Both the position numbers and the translations under genes were made by a program. From Dactylonectria macrodidyma (taxonomy: Eukaryota > Ascomycota > Sordariomycetes > Hypocreales > Nectriaceae): DNA of 64,000 nucleotides. Of this stretch, positions 23,425 through 35,038 are shown piece after piece (position 1 is the first letter of the stretch; every line of letters starts with the position of its first letter). The stretch lies in NCBI GenBank assembly GCA_020744425.1, contig JAGMUV010000024.1, positions 930,001 to 994,000 of the forward strand, in the 5' to 3' direction. A model generated the notes under the pieces. The model made no database searches. It was not told the origin of the DNA and was given only the letters and a program-made list of their open reading frames with translations.

Positions 23425-25557
23425 ATGGCTGAAGGCCAGGTCGACAACCTGTGTAAAAGATGCCAGGGAATAAATTTGGACCATCTGTTTGAACCTCTAC
23501 TCGCTGACGACTCAGAGCCATTCCTTGTTCTCGACCGAATTCCAGAGTGGGCGGGAGCATCATGCCCTCTCTGCACTTTCTTACTCGACATGATCCCAGC
23601 CGAACGCAGGGACACTTGCGAGGCATTACACATACTCAGGAAGACTCGATATCTGAGAAACGGCTCTACAAATGCAACCCCGCTCGAAGCTCCACAGACG
23701 ACCGCACGAACAACGCTGGATATCCAGGCGCGTATGGCCGGAAATTCATTCGAGACTCCACCTGAAACGGGATTATACTACGGATCTTTTGTCAACTTCA
23801 GCAAAGCACCAGAAACCCCAGTTCTGGTCAACCACCGCAAGGTCGATTACACTGCACTGAGGGAATGGTATGATCGGGTCCGAACGATACGGAGAGAAAC
23901 AATGGATACATTTCCAGTTTCTATGATTGATTGTCACGCGCGAAAGATCGTCCCGGTAAACGCCCCTTGCGACTATATCGCTCTGAGCTATGTCTGGGGC
24001 CCAACGTCAGCTGAGCCTAGTCAAGGTAACTCTCTACCTACCTACCTTCCACGCACTGTTGAGGATGCGATTACTGTGGTTAGAGAGCTTGGACTTCGTT
24101 ATCTCTGGGTCGACAGATACTGCCTTGATCAGAGCAAGAAGGCCGAATTCCAAACCCAACTCAATCAGATGGCCGATATTTATAGACACGCACTGATGAC
24201 CATTATTGGAGCCGCTGGATCAGATGCTGATTATGGGTTACCTGGTGTGAGCTCTCGGACTCGAATCAAGCAACCTCGAGTGAAGATTGGTGACTATGTG
24301 CTTTGGTCTTCCATGAACGACCCGCGAAAAGTGGTGCAGAAAAGTGCGTGGATGACGCGAGCCTGGACCTTTCAGGAAGGAGTCTTCTCCTGGAATTGGC
24401 TCGCGTTTACCGACGAACAAGTCTTCTTTCAACGGTCGAATAAAGAATGGGCAAACTTGGAACGCTGGTGGATGGTCTCGTGCGAGATGTTTCCACGCGG
24501 AGGTCTAGGCGCTGACGCCAATTGTCCATTGCTAAGAATGTTTGACAACATATGGAATAACGAAGGTGCTATCCACCATACCCTTCCGATGTATACTCTG
24601 CGGAGCCTTACATATCAGTCTGATGCATTGAACGGGTCGCTTGGGCTCATCAACCGGTGTGGAAAAGGTCCATATCCCCTGAACCACTATTTTGGAACAC
24701 CCATCTTGGGACCTCTGGTCAACCATCGCAAGGCGTTTGGCCGTGATAGCAGCCGAACTTGGAGCTTAACTGAGGCTTTCCTTGTCAGCTTATGCTGGAG
24801 ATCACTGCAACCCGGTCCACGCAGGCCCGGCTTTCCAAGCTGGTCATGGACTGGCTGGCAGACCGACTATAACCCTCCTGAAATGGTCATTCTTCACCTC
24901 GGACTGTTTGAAAAGAGTCTGTTTGATGTCAAACTCCAAGTTCAGACAACACAGGGCTTGGTAAATTGGGAGAGCATGTGCAATGGTAGAGATTGGGAGA
25001 CTTATCAGGATTGGAGCTCCATTCCACAGGAGCTCTATATTCAAGCTCCTACAGTTTCCCTCACTGTCCAACGCGATCCTAGGGAATTTCAAAAATCATT
25101 TCAAGGCCATGCCGCGGATCAACTGCCTATGAGGTGGTGCGCCCTACTTTCCGACGACGAGTGCAATGCTCTAGTCGAGGTCAGACTGGTAGACGAGAAA
25201 GTTGACGCTGAGATCCAGAGATCTGGTACAGTTTCGCTCAAGGCTATCGTATTGCGCCAAGTAGATCCTAAAAGGGCAGTCGCGGAAGGTTTTAGCTATC
25301 AGGAGAATGGTGTTTGGTTCTTCGCTATTCTCGTCCACGAAGGTGAGGACGGAGCGACACGGGTTGGCAGCTTGGAGTTGAGGCGGGACAACTACTTTGT
25401 CTCTTGGAAGAATGACGTCTCTCATTCGGATGCGGATGAAGGTAAGGTCTGGGTTAATTACGAACAGAAGGATTATGTTGATTGTGCCGAGTGTAGAACG
25501 GCAGCGTTGGAAAATCTGGGGCGTGGAAAAAAGGAAGTAATGATCAAAGTACTATAG
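23425..25557 (+). CDS. HET-domain (heterokaryon incompatibility) protein
   Basis: A single exon of 710 residues from ATG 23425 (MAEGQVDNLCKRCQGIN). The N-terminus has the C-x2-C and CPLC pairs usual ahead of HET domains. The domain runs about 180-340 with CDYIALSYVWGP (about 182-193), LRYLWVDRYCLDQ (224-236, where most members have WIDA.CI.Q), QMADIYRHALMTIIGAAG (248-265) and WMTRAWTFQEG. The C-terminal part includes the PGFPSWSWTGW block typical of these proteins. HET domains are TIR-like folds that trigger cell death on non-self recognition between fused hyphae. The recognised partner is unknown. Intact, no frameshift. The upstream membrane-protein gene is co-oriented. Confidence 0.93.
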   Translation: MAEGQVDNLCKRCQGINLDHLFEPLLADDSEPFLVLDRIPEWAGASCPLCTFLLDMIPAERRDTCEALHILRKTRYLRNGSTNATPLEAPQTTARTTLDIQARMAGNSFETPPETGLYYGSFVNFSKAPETPVLVNHRKVDYTALREWYDRVRTIRRETMDTFPVSMIDCHARKIVPVNAPCDYIALSYVWGPTSAEPSQGNSLPTYLPRTVEDAITVVRELGLRYLWVDRYCLDQSKKAEFQTQLNQMADIYRHALMTIIGAAGSDADYGLPGVSSRTRIKQPRVKIGDYVLWSSMNDPRKVVQKSAWMTRAWTFQEGVFSWNWLAFTDEQVFFQRSNKEWANLERWWMVSCEMFPRGGLGADANCPLLRMFDNIWNNEGAIHHTLPMYTLRSLTYQSDALNGSLGLINRCGKGPYPLNHYFGTPILGPLVNHRKAFGRDSSRTWSLTEAFLVSLCWRSLQPGPRRPGFPSWSWTGWQTDYNPPEMVILHLGLFEKSLFDVKLQVQTTQGLVNWESMCNGRDWETYQDWSSIPQELYIQAPTVSLTVQRDPREFQKSFQGHAADQLPMRWCALLSDDECNALVEVRLVDEKVDAEIQRSGTVSLKAIVLRQVDPKRAVAEGFSYQENGVWFFAILVHEGEDGATRVGSLELRRDNYFVSWKNDVSHSDADEGKVWVNYEQKDYVDCAECRTAALENLGRGKKEVMIKVL

Positions 25558-26054
25558 GTGTAGTGACATATTATTATGGAGCCATATGATTTAATCTTAT
25601 TACTTCTTCCATCTGGGGTTTCAATCTACGACATAGAGAGTCTGTACCTTCCTCATTCTACCGCTACGGAGACCTTGGCTGATCTGACAAAAAGACAGCC
25701 GCACTTCTTCACCGACCTAGGTTCTTAAGCGGGGAGCCCCAGCTCCTGTGGCCGGCCAACAGCTTATTTAATCATCTTAATTGAATATTTTTCAGCTAGA
25801 AAGCTCGATACTAGGCAACTGTAGAAGCATTGGGTTTTAAAGATGCTTTAAATTGTGAAGAAAACTGTGTTTTTTTAACTGTGATAGCAGCAACTCGCCC
25901 CTGATGGAGCGGATAGCTAGATACTAATGAGCGGGGAGCTGAGCAAACTGTTTCAAGGTGAGCTGGACCTAAGCTCAATTTGTCAATTTGTCCTAAATAA
26001 GCGGTGCTATGCTCTGTAAGCAACACGTCTAGGTGGCTACATTAGTGGCATAGA
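25558..26054. other. Intergenic, no gene
   Basis: GCGGGGAGC occurs twice (near 25731 and 25930), about 200 bp apart, the first within the palindrome GGGGAGCCCC. This may be a trace of an old repeat element; no terminal repeats or coding relic were found. Confidence 0.35.
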
Positions 26055-27175
26055 TTATATCAATCTTAGTTTCTTTACTAGCTGCGACTGTGGTCCACTC
26101 GACAATATATTGCTCCTCTTCGACGGAATCTGGAAGATGTTAAATGCCAGTTTGATATGTCTGGATTCAATTGCCGGTTTGGAGTAGCCCGGCTGTCCAG
26201 GCACAATTGGCCGTGTCGATTCCTGTGAAGGCAAGAATGGTCCTTGAGATGCCATGGTTTCTGCAGCGGCAGCAGCGCTGACATTCAAATCCCTTTTAGT
26301 CTTGGCAATTTCTTCTGCCTGAATATTTAGCGCCTTCTCAGTGAGCCTCTTCACCATCTCGCATGCCAGGAACCCGAGGAGATCAAGCGAATCGTCGTTG
26401 GGCCTGTGCTCAGCTATGACTCCAAGGCCTGACCACTCGCGGAAGCGGTCCGCCTTTCGATAGATGAAGGATGCGCGACGGAAGGTAGTCCAGGCGGCAT
26501 ATTCCTCTGCTGTCATGTCGCTCGTCTTGTCATCGTTCTTCCGCAATCTCTCGATTATGGCCTCATTCAATTCATCAGGCGTATCCTCTTCGAAGAGGCT
26601 TTCTGGAAGGCCGTTTGGGAATAGAGACGGGAATTCCCAAGTAAAATGAACATTGGGAGTCTTGGACTCTTTTGTCGACATCTTCTCGGTTGATCCCCCG
26701 GCGAGATCATCTAAGGAGCCGCATTCTTCAACAGCATCAGACCCAGCTTTGTCGTCTTCCGAAGCCTTGTTCGCCTTGCGGATAGCCTTCCAGATGATGA
26801 GTCTACGCATTCGCTCCACTCTGATAGTATCGTGACGGAATTGGAAGATCAGGTCGTCGTTGGAGAAGACGCGAGATCCGCGACGAACAGCGAGAGAGTT
26901 TGCCTCTACCAGCTAGAGATGATGATCAGGGGTTAGATTCTAATGACTTCTTACCATGGCTTAGAGTAACGGGGCGGTGATCAACTTACTATCAACCGCA
27001 CCTGATCCTTGATGATTTTTTCAACGAGACCGGTTATTTCATAAGATTTATACGCCTCTTCCCCGGCTACATGCATCATCTATGCAAGGCGCGGCTGATT
27101 AGATACGCTCAGAGGTGATATACCACGACTTACTTGTGAGATCTCTTCCCTGAAAAAGGGTCCATCGCGTTCCAT
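26055..27175 (-). CDS. SPT3: SPT3, SAGA transcription coactivator subunit
   Basis: Exons are 27175-27134, 27079-26990 and 26912-26055, giving 329 residues, close to yeast Spt3 (337). The N-terminal histone-fold half reads FFREEISQMMHVAGEEAYKS, then VRLILVEANSLAVRRGSRVFSNDDLIFQFRHD, matching the Spt3 '..RRG.R.....DL.F..R.D' region. The C-terminal half has MTAEEYAAWTTFRRASFIYRKADRFREWSGL and PNDDSLDLLGFLACEMV, diagnostic for Spt3. In SAGA it works with Spt8 to deliver TBP to promoters in the nucleus. This is the clearest core gene in the window and a useful anchor for synteny. The acidic linker SEDDKAGSDAVEECGSLDD is variable in the family. Confidence 0.95.
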
Positions 27176-28691
27176 GGTGATTCTCGAGGTGCTGGACGTA
27201 TTATGCTGAGTGTATTAAGAGAGGGTGTGAGGGTCGGTAATAGTTAAGTATGGGTTGCAGAATTGCGTTGAAGAAGATTTCAGCAATGAAATATTACTGT
27301 CTACGAAGTTGAAAGGCCACGAAAATGTCTCCAAGGTTGCGTTCTTGTTCTTTCGGATAAGGTCATGCTGTTGTTTCATAGTACAGGAAGCCAGCATGGG
27401 TTTTATAGTTGCGAGACAGTGGGGTGATGCTAAATGACTGTATAACTAATGAGTGACTAGGAGATCATTGAACAGCAAAGAACGTGACGAGAGCATTGGA
27501 TACAAAGGCACATATCGAGTTGAACAAGCTGGGGTGATGATTGACTGTGTTCAAGATTGTACGTACCTAGTGACAAAGGAGGAAACAATGAATTGTATTC
27601 AACAAATTATGCATCCGGGGTTGATCAACCGACACGATTGAATATAGGACAATGGAATCTAGTAAAAGCCATTAAATGTAATCAATTATTCCTGAGGCTA
27701 TTTGATTTGATTGGTATGATTAAGTTGGTTCTTGTTGCCTCCCGTCTCTATGATAGTAGCAGTCGCAAATCCCAATTCTTAATCAAGCGGTATTTTCAAT
27801 ACTGACTTCAAGCAATTGGATAAGTTTAAATCACGAAAAATTATGGATATAACTGTGAATTGAGACGAATAATGTCAGTGGCGCCTGCGATGACATCATG
27901 AGTTGCAATAGGAGTTATGAGGAGCCAGTCGTGTAAATGTCTACGCTGTGATGTTCTGTACTTAGCATCTTTAGGCCCCTACCACTCATTTTGTTTGGAT
28001 AGCTGTGGACAATTTAATTTTACAACGGATGTATAGAGATGTTTCCCAGGTTATGTCAAGACTGTAGAGTGAAACTCCTGTATCTTTGGGAGATGAGTTC
28101 AACTGCTCAGTATTCTCTTCTCCCAGGATTAGTCTTCCACTCAATTTAACTCATATGATAGAAAAATACGCAGTACTCACATCGAGTGAAACCCAAGTCA
28201 CCCTTGAAAGAGAACAACATCCTGTTTGTCGTAGGGATGACTTGTCTCTTCAGGGTTCTTGGGGTTAGGTAAAAAAAGACTCTCAGTGAAATAAAGCAGC
28301 TCTTTGAGGCAGATTTTTTGAAAGCAAGCTCATCACAATCATTAGTTTCGGCAGCTGGAACATAACTCACCTACCCCTCCAGGCATCTAATGGCGACAAG
28401 GCATCGATCGGGTTGTGGTGAGTTTGCATGTGTCAGAAGAGCCTTGCATGATTGTCTGCCTATCTTTAAAAGCATCAGCGGACCGTGACATGTTCAATCT
28501 AGCTACAGGGTAGGTAACTTGGTGACAAATCATAGCCTATAGTGGAAACGTAAGCTAGCGGATGCAATTTGCATCCGCTGGGGCTACAATTCCGGACGGA
28601 TTTGTCACTTCACCCGTACATGGCGGGGAGTGGTTTCCCTGCTTTATGCATCGCGAAACACTATTCTCAGCCCTCTACCAAAGACTGCAGC
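27176..28691. other. Intergenic, AT-rich; contains a palindromic operator candidate
   Basis: The promoter of SPT3 at the left and of the Zn2Cys6 regulator at the right, with the palindrome at 28557-28579. AT-rich between about 27200 and 28350. Short ORFs there have no features. Confidence 0.45.
28557..28579. promoter_or_regulatory. Perfect palindrome CGG-N13-CCG, candidate Zn2Cys6 operator
   Basis: Two 11-base arms (AGCGGATGCAA and its exact reverse complement) around one central T. CGG and CCG triplets are separated by 13 bases. It lies 113 bp upstream of the Zn2Cys6 regulator ATG. Inverted CGG triplets at fixed spacing are the classic target of dimeric Zn2Cys6 proteins, so autoregulation is likely. 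A degenerate copy with the same spacing is at 32381-32399. Confidence 0.6.
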
Positions 28692-30997
28692 ATGGAAGAT
28701 AATTCTCCAGTAAACGCTCGTTCAAAGCCCCGCCCTCGCATCGACAACGTCAGTTTTCTAGCATCAGCTACGCCATTCATTGGCGGCAGAACACTCATGA
28801 GAAACAGGCCTGTCTCCCCTGCCAGACTCGTAAGGTCAAATGCGATGGCAACGGCTTCCTATGCTCCCGATGCTCTAAACGTGGGACTCATTGTGTCTAC
28901 AAGCAGAGACGAACTCGTGGACCAGGCAAGGGGTAGGTGTTGATGAACTGCATTGCTCAGCGATTCCTTGATTAACCGAAGTTCGGCAGCAAGGAACATG
29001 TCCGTGGATTAGAGAAACGGCTGGAAAAACTGGAACAACTGCTGCGAACACAGGGAGGGGACCTGTCTGGAGACGCAGGATCCGGTCATGACTCTGGTGG
29101 TGAGCAAACCACAAAGAGCAGGGTAACATGCAAGACGCCGTTAGGCTAACCCTACCCAAGCGAGAGAGAAAAGCCCACAGGTGACAAACGGCAAACACTC
29201 GCCGCCGCCTGTTGGCACGCAACCGCCACAGTTACATTCTTCCCCCGACCAGCCTTCAACTGCACCATCCGATCCGTGCCAACCTACCGAACGGACAGGT
29301 CTTATCCGCGTACCAGAACTGTCAAGGCTGCCCCGATCTACGCACTTGCAATTGCTCACTAGAGCAGGCAACTCGGGACTGTTTCCAATGAAGACGTTCA
29401 TCCCGTTGCATGCTCAAGCAGACCTTGTTGGGCTGGCTGTATCGACCGCCGAAGAGATTGGCGACACGTATCCACTCTTCACTCCAGGGTACGTCAAAGC
29501 TCTTACGGATCAGGTTGTACACACTTCGCAGGCCAATCCCGTATATGAACCTACGCTATGGGCTGTTTCGAGCGCCTTGGTGGCCATTGCGATGCAGTGG
29601 AAGGCCGAGAACTCGAGCTTGGCTCAGCTTTCACCTATGATGTGGAGCCACTTCAAGAATGCGTTTTCTATGCTCCCATACCTGATAACAAAAGGGCCAG
29701 GAGTTTTGTCCTTTCATGCACTGGTTTTAATGGCAGTCTTCCTTCATGGATGTGCCGAGACACGACTCGTCGCCCACCTCATCACGTCAGCTGTCAGAGT
29801 AGCACAGATGGCTGGGATTCCAATCCGAAACCAAGGTCATGATATTCCGGCGGAACTGAACTTGCGAGCGTTTTGGACAATATATGCTCTTGATGTGGAA
29901 ATTTCGAATAGACTGACAATTATGTCCGTCATCGATCATCATCACCTCCCTCTAGAGGTCCCAAGTCACCATCCCCCGGAGCCTATGACTGGATCGACTG
30001 TGAAGCAAACCCGTATCTTGGACTTCCAGGCCGGTCTTGCAACTATACGATCCAAAATACACTATCAATACATTCTGAGTATTGGCCAGACTAGAGCCTT
30101 AGCATCAGAGATTGAGTCTCTCGACCGATTTGATCAACAATTAGATCTTTGGGCACAGAGTCTACCTCCCGACTTTCGACCATCAGGTATCGACCAGATT
30201 ATGCCCAAGCAGCTATCACCTTCAGTCATTCTCTTGCATTACCAGTACTACCATTCGAAATCTATCATGTGTTCTTTGAGGTCCGTTTCTCAGGATGGCA
30301 ATCCTGAACATTCGACACACTTACCACACGATGTATCCTCGGCTCGCGCTACAATAAGGCTACTGGGCGCGATTCCGTTAGGACAGGAACAATTCTTTTT
30401 CATTTGGTAATTTTTTCCTTAAGTTTTTATGTCAATGAGGCTCACAAAATTAGGCGCATGCTTCTACACCCCCTCTCAATGGTATTACTATTGTTTTACG
30501 ATGTGCTTCGAGATCCGAAGTCTCCAGGTGCCGAATCGAGCGTGTTAGCAATCGAGGAGTTTGTCGACTATCTCAAGAGAATCATACAAGAACTGGGCTG
30601 TGATGTGCATAGAATGCTTGAAGGGTGCACCAAGATGCGCCGTGTTGCACGATCTGCCATTCTTCCAAACCATTATTTGCCAGTTACACACACAAGCAGC
30701 AACTTAGACCCTACAGTGTTATTTGAGGTAATTATCAAGCCAATACTTCCCCATCAGTCATATGTCAATCTATCTAACCACTTCTAGCGCCTTCGTCAGG
30801 TACTGTCCTCGCGTAAAAACTACCTGTCGCTTGCCCAACGCCTCATGAGCGATATGCCTGGTTCCGAAGATGATATGCTAATGGGGTTGACAAAGGCGCT
30901 GGCGATTGACTGGGACCGCAATGATGCATATGGCCCTTTTGTGCCTAACATTTTGAAGGCAGATTCATATAACTTTGGGTTTGAGTTCATGGTGTAG
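28692..30997 (+). CDS. Zn2Cys6 transcription factor with Fungal_trans domain
   Basis: Six exons (28692-28748, 28808-28932, 28990-29122, 29181-30406, 30454-30727, 30788-30997), giving 674 residues. The zinc cluster ACLPCQTRKVKCDGNGFLCSRC...C occupies 20-48, with six cysteines at C-x2-C-x6-C-x6-C-x2-C-x6-C. A dimerisation coiled coil follows directly (KEHVRGLEKRLEKLEQLLRTQ). The middle region has the Fungal_trans signature LRAFWTIYALDVEISNRLTIMSVI. It precedes an NmrA-like reductase and a saccharopine-dehydrogenase-like gene and is probably a local regulator. Its own promoter carries a CGG-N13-CCG palindrome. Confidence 0.9.
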
Positions 30998-31193
30998 GAT
31001 TTTGTTTTGTCACCTAAAGAGAGATGTCGCGAAAAACCTTTTCTTGCAGAGTCATGGGTTGAAAACAGCACTTCTAGTTGATCGTAAATAATCTCCATTT
31101 AACGAGTTGGCCATTCCGCTTCAATTCAGAACTTGCACAAAACTGACGGTCGTCATCCTTGTATGCTGAACGCTCTGCTGACCCCGTGTAGAG

Positions 31194-32139
31194 TTAAACA
31201 ACTGCGGCAATCTTTCCTTCAATCTCTTCATTTGTTAGGAGACGGATACCCAAGAGCTCGTTGTCAACTTTGTCGTACGCTGCGCGATACTTGCCACTTA
31301 AAACTGCAGCTTTGATCAAGGGAAACGCAGCATGGGCATTGGTGGGGTCACTCTTGACCAGTTCTATGCCCCGGTTTAGCGCTTCCTGTGCGTCAATTTC
31401 GGTCACTGTCCATTGCGTCCCGGGCGGACTATGTTCCTTGGCCAACTCCAGAATCTTGGCTTGAGTGAAGACAAACTCGTGGATGAAAAGGTTGCGGTTC
31501 TTCGTCGCGTCAGGGACTTTCAGGGCGTTGGAAATGGCTTTGCCGATGGTTGAAACAGAAGTTGAGCTGAATGTATGCACTCCCTGGTCGTAAAGCTCCA
31601 TCGAGTGGTTCTTTAGGTCGGCTACGAAGGGAGATGTAAGAACATACTCCAAGAAGGCACCAGTTGAGAAAATTGTGTATTCAATGGCGTCGGAATCGGC
31701 CTTTTCACGCAGATAGTCCTGAATATCCGCCAGCCCTTGAATCAGTGGCAGGTCTCGTGCCTTGGGGTCCGTGGTGAAAGAGCCGAAGTCGGATGGGATG
31801 TAGCGCTTGACCCCAGCTTCGATGCTGGCATCGATGATGAGCTTCTGCCCGGCCAATCCAGCTCCTCCGAGGGTAGCGAGCACGACATCCTGCCCTTTGA
31901 GGGCTTGGACGAGGCTCTCCTTAGAGGAGTAATCGACTTGGACTACTTGGACGTTGGAGGGAACGCCCTTGACGTTGGAGGGATCACGACTGAGAAGGGT
32001 GACGGTGTAGCCGCTGGTGACCAGCTGTTCAAGGATTGCTGTCCCGAGAATGCCTTTCTTTGGAACTTGTTAACACATGTCCATTGTTCACAACAGATGG
32101 ACTTACGCCGAGAAGAGCAATGCTTTGGAAGGAGGCCAT
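31194..32139 (-). CDS. NmrA-like / isoflavone-reductase-type NAD(P)H oxidoreductase
   Basis: Exons are 32139-32107 and 32057-31194, with a 49-nt intron, giving 298 residues. The Rossmann entry MASFQSIALLGKGILGTAILEQLV runs across the splice and is followed by YTVTLLSRDPS, typical of the PCBER/NmrA-like atypical SDRs. The region IIDASIEAGVKRYIPSDFGSF contains the family's catalytic-site block (A..AGVKR..PS.FG). C-terminal helices complete a full-length protein. Members reduce small aromatic substrates or sense NADP(H). A TATATAA box sits ~95 bp upstream, and a degenerate CGG-N13-CCG site 242-260 bp upstream suggests control by the regulator at 28692. The genes are convergent. Confidence 0.88.
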
Positions 32140-33221
32140 GTTGGTATGTAGCTTGGATGGTCGTGTTGAGTGAAGATGCCAGTTGAAATGATGTGGAAGA
32201 GTTCAGTTCAAGCCAGCAGCGCACGAGGTGTTATATATGCTTTGGCGACATGATTTGTATACATGTTAATGGCACCATTGCGGAGTTTTAAAAAGCACCG
32301 CTAGATTTGTTTTGATCAATTACTAAGTCCGCATCTTAGTGTTGAGTGGACGCAAATTGTATGCGATTTACATCCGACAGCGGAAGCAATTTGTATCCGG
32401 TGAACATTTGTCAGTGACGCACGTCAGTAATCATCGTTTTATTTCACTGTCACCCACTTGCAAACATGTCGAAATCCATTGCACAATCCACGCTTCACTC
32501 ATGCGTTTTCGCACGCCACTTAAACATGGTCAAAATTATTGGATAGAACTCAGCGGAAAAGTTCCATGTGGTGTGATTTTCCTTCGACGTCGATGGGGAG
32601 CATGGTGTCGCCTCTTTTGGCCCCATTTCAATTTTGAGGATGTTGAATTCCCAAAGCACGGTGCATTGCGGCTATTCGACTGCGAGTGTATAGGTGCAGG
32701 ACATCTATGAGGAGGTTCATGATGAAGAAACAGCTTGGACTTGGGCGAGGGTGAGTTGTGGACGAATTTCAGAGAATTTCATGACAGCAATTATGCACAT
32801 GGTACTCGTACAATTCAGCGGATGTAACTACGGAATCTCCATTACTCCGCGTTGTGTGGCGTTAACAGGGTGTGGTCTAGACTACCAACTCCGGCTCCGA
32901 TCAAAGCGGAGGAATGATCGTCCGAATCCGGCAACTTGAAACATCCACTAACTTACTTTAACCTAGTGATGTCTGTTGGCGACGTGTCAAACAGCGTCAT
33001 GGACACCTCCCTTCGATACATCGGTAGCTGAGAGGCACCGTGTCTCCGTTGACGATAGGTATCAACACCTCGGCACACAGAGAACCCGAAAGGAGGTTAC
33101 GAGATATAAAAGCGCGCGATTGGATCCTCTCTGAGTCTCAAGACAAGACATGTCCGACTTCACATCGTTTCAGCGACCTTCCAACTTACGGAACCGAGCA
33201 GCTGGGGCTTCATCTATTACT
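32140..33221. promoter_or_regulatory. Divergent promoter, NmrA-like / saccharopine-dehydrogenase-like genes
   Basis: TATATAA lies at 32231-32237 (minus). CGG-N13-CCG is at 32381-32399 (CGGAAGCAATTTGTATCCG), 15 of 19 positions identical to the perfect site at 28559-28577. A neighbouring CATCCG half occurs at 32371 and an AGCGGATGTAAC half near 32818. In the promoter-proximal part of the right-hand gene is CCTCGG at 33068. No gene of its own. An ATG at 33150 could extend the right-hand protein by 24 residues. Confidence 0.5.
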
Positions 33222-34641
33222 ATGGCGGTTACACCACCACCTCAGTACGAGGTAGTGCTCTTCGGTGCCACTGGTTTCACCGGAAAGCTATGTGCGGAGT
33301 ATATCTATAGGAAGCTGCCCAACGATCTACGATGGGCAGTCGCTGGTCGCTCACAAGACAAACTCACTTCGGTTTTGGACACGCTCAGATCAAAAGATGA
33401 CTCAAGAGCGCTACCAGGTACGTGATTCCGAGTTACCTCGGAGCAAGGATCTAATGTGCAACTATAGCAATCGAAGTGTGCGGGCTCGGCGCCGATCAAG
33501 CTCACGAGTTGGCTCAGAAAGCAAAGGTGGTCATTTCAACGGTCGGCCCGTATCAAAGCTATGGAGAGTCCATGTTTCAAGCATGTGCGGAGACTGGCAC
33601 CCATTATTTGGATTGGTTCGTCATAAATGAAGCCGAATAACTCCAATTGCTAACTATCTTCAGCACTGGAGAGACCCCCTGGATCGTTGATATGATAGCA
33701 AAGTATGAAGCAATTGCAAAGAGAACGGGTGCTATCGTAAGTTCATTCCCCACCACAAGGCCGCCTCAACGCTTTTCCCAGTGCCGTGGCTGATACAACA
33801 GAAGATGATTCCGTCTTGTGGCTTCGACTCTGTTCCTTCGGATATATCTGCCTTTGTCGTAGTCAATCATATCCGTACGAAACTATCTTCCCACACCGCA
33901 AAAGTTGATTCCTCATTGCACGAGATTAAAGGTCGTGCCAGTGGAGGCACTGTGCGTTCTGCCATAAACGCTTTTGATCTGTACTCCCTCCCAGAGCTAT
34001 TCAAGAGGATGGCCCCGTTCTCTCTCTCGCCAAGACACCCAGCCCGGAGCTATCAACAGAAATCCTCTTTCGCAGCTAAGATCTTTGGCCTTCATCACAT
34101 ATCCGGCCTTGGCTGGATGGCAATAAATCCTCAAGGCTTGATTGATCGATGCTATGTCAACCGAAGCTGGGGCCTGGTTGCAGATAGCGAACCAGCTACC
34201 TATGGAGAGAACTTTGATTTCCATGCCTGGATTCGTATGTCAGGACCTATAAGAGCAATGCTCTGGCATTTTACTCTGGTAATTTCCTTGATGCTGTTTT
34301 GCGTGTCACCGATAAGGTGGCTAGTTACCCGTTTTTGCTTCAAATCGGGCGATGGGCCGAATGAGAGCTTTCGACAAAAATGTTCCTTCGAATATCGCAC
34401 CTCTGGCATCGCAGACAATGCGCAAGGCCAACAGGTAATTGGTCGTTTGATGTTTAACGGTGATCCTTATCTCTTCACTGCGCTCTGTCTGGGCGAGGTT
34501 GCTCTACTGCTCTCACGGGACGCCAGCACATTGACCCGACTGCAGGGTGGTGGTATCTTGACCACGGCGCAGTTGGGCAGCACATTTTTAGATCGTCTTG
34601 AGAAAAATGGCGTTCAGATAGAGATTCAGGAAGTAATTTAA
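33222..34641 (+). CDS. Saccharopine dehydrogenase-like (trans-acting enoyl reductase-type) protein
   Basis: Exons are 33222-33417, 33468-33615, 33664-33736 and 33802-34641, giving 418 residues (442 from the in-frame ATG at 33150). The Rossmann start YEVVLFGATGFTGKLCAEYI and LRWAVAGRSQDKL are hallmark. VVISTVGPYQSYGESMFQAC, HYLDCTGETPW (built across an intron) and MIPSCGFDSVPSDIS follow in the family order. A hydrophobic segment near residues 293-315 (LVISLMLFCVSPIRWLV) suggests membrane association, as in the SCCPDH/Rv2953 group. The reaction is unknown: despite the name, such proteins do not make lysine. Mycobacterial relatives reduce lipid enoyl groups. Confidence 0.88.
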
Positions 34642-35038
34642 GCTAGTGAAGAATTAGGAGGTAAGAGAAGGCGGATGTCGAGGATAGATTTGAACTTCGA
34701 CTCTGTAGTTGATTCGAGTCCAACGGTCTCAACACCCAGGATTCAGAAGGTCCAGTATTACCTAGAGTTATATGACTTTCATATTACTTATTCGCAATGC
34801 TATTTGTACGATTCTGAAGCTGTTAATCTATTTTTCCTTTGGCTAATATATATGTCAAGTAGCAAAGTGCCCTCTTAGAGATGACGAGTAATGTTAGAAT
34901 GCGCTCCCGTGACAATCTCCTATCCGATGACAACCAATACCTTGTTCTCTATGTCAACATATATTTCCGTCCGTGTTTCTATGCGGTCATTGTATTTATT
35001 CCTCGTCTTATGCCTTCTCAAGAGTAAGGTCATGACTA
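34642..35038. other. Intergenic, no gene
   Basis: AT-rich 3' region of the preceding gene. Nothing recognisable. Confidence 0.5.
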
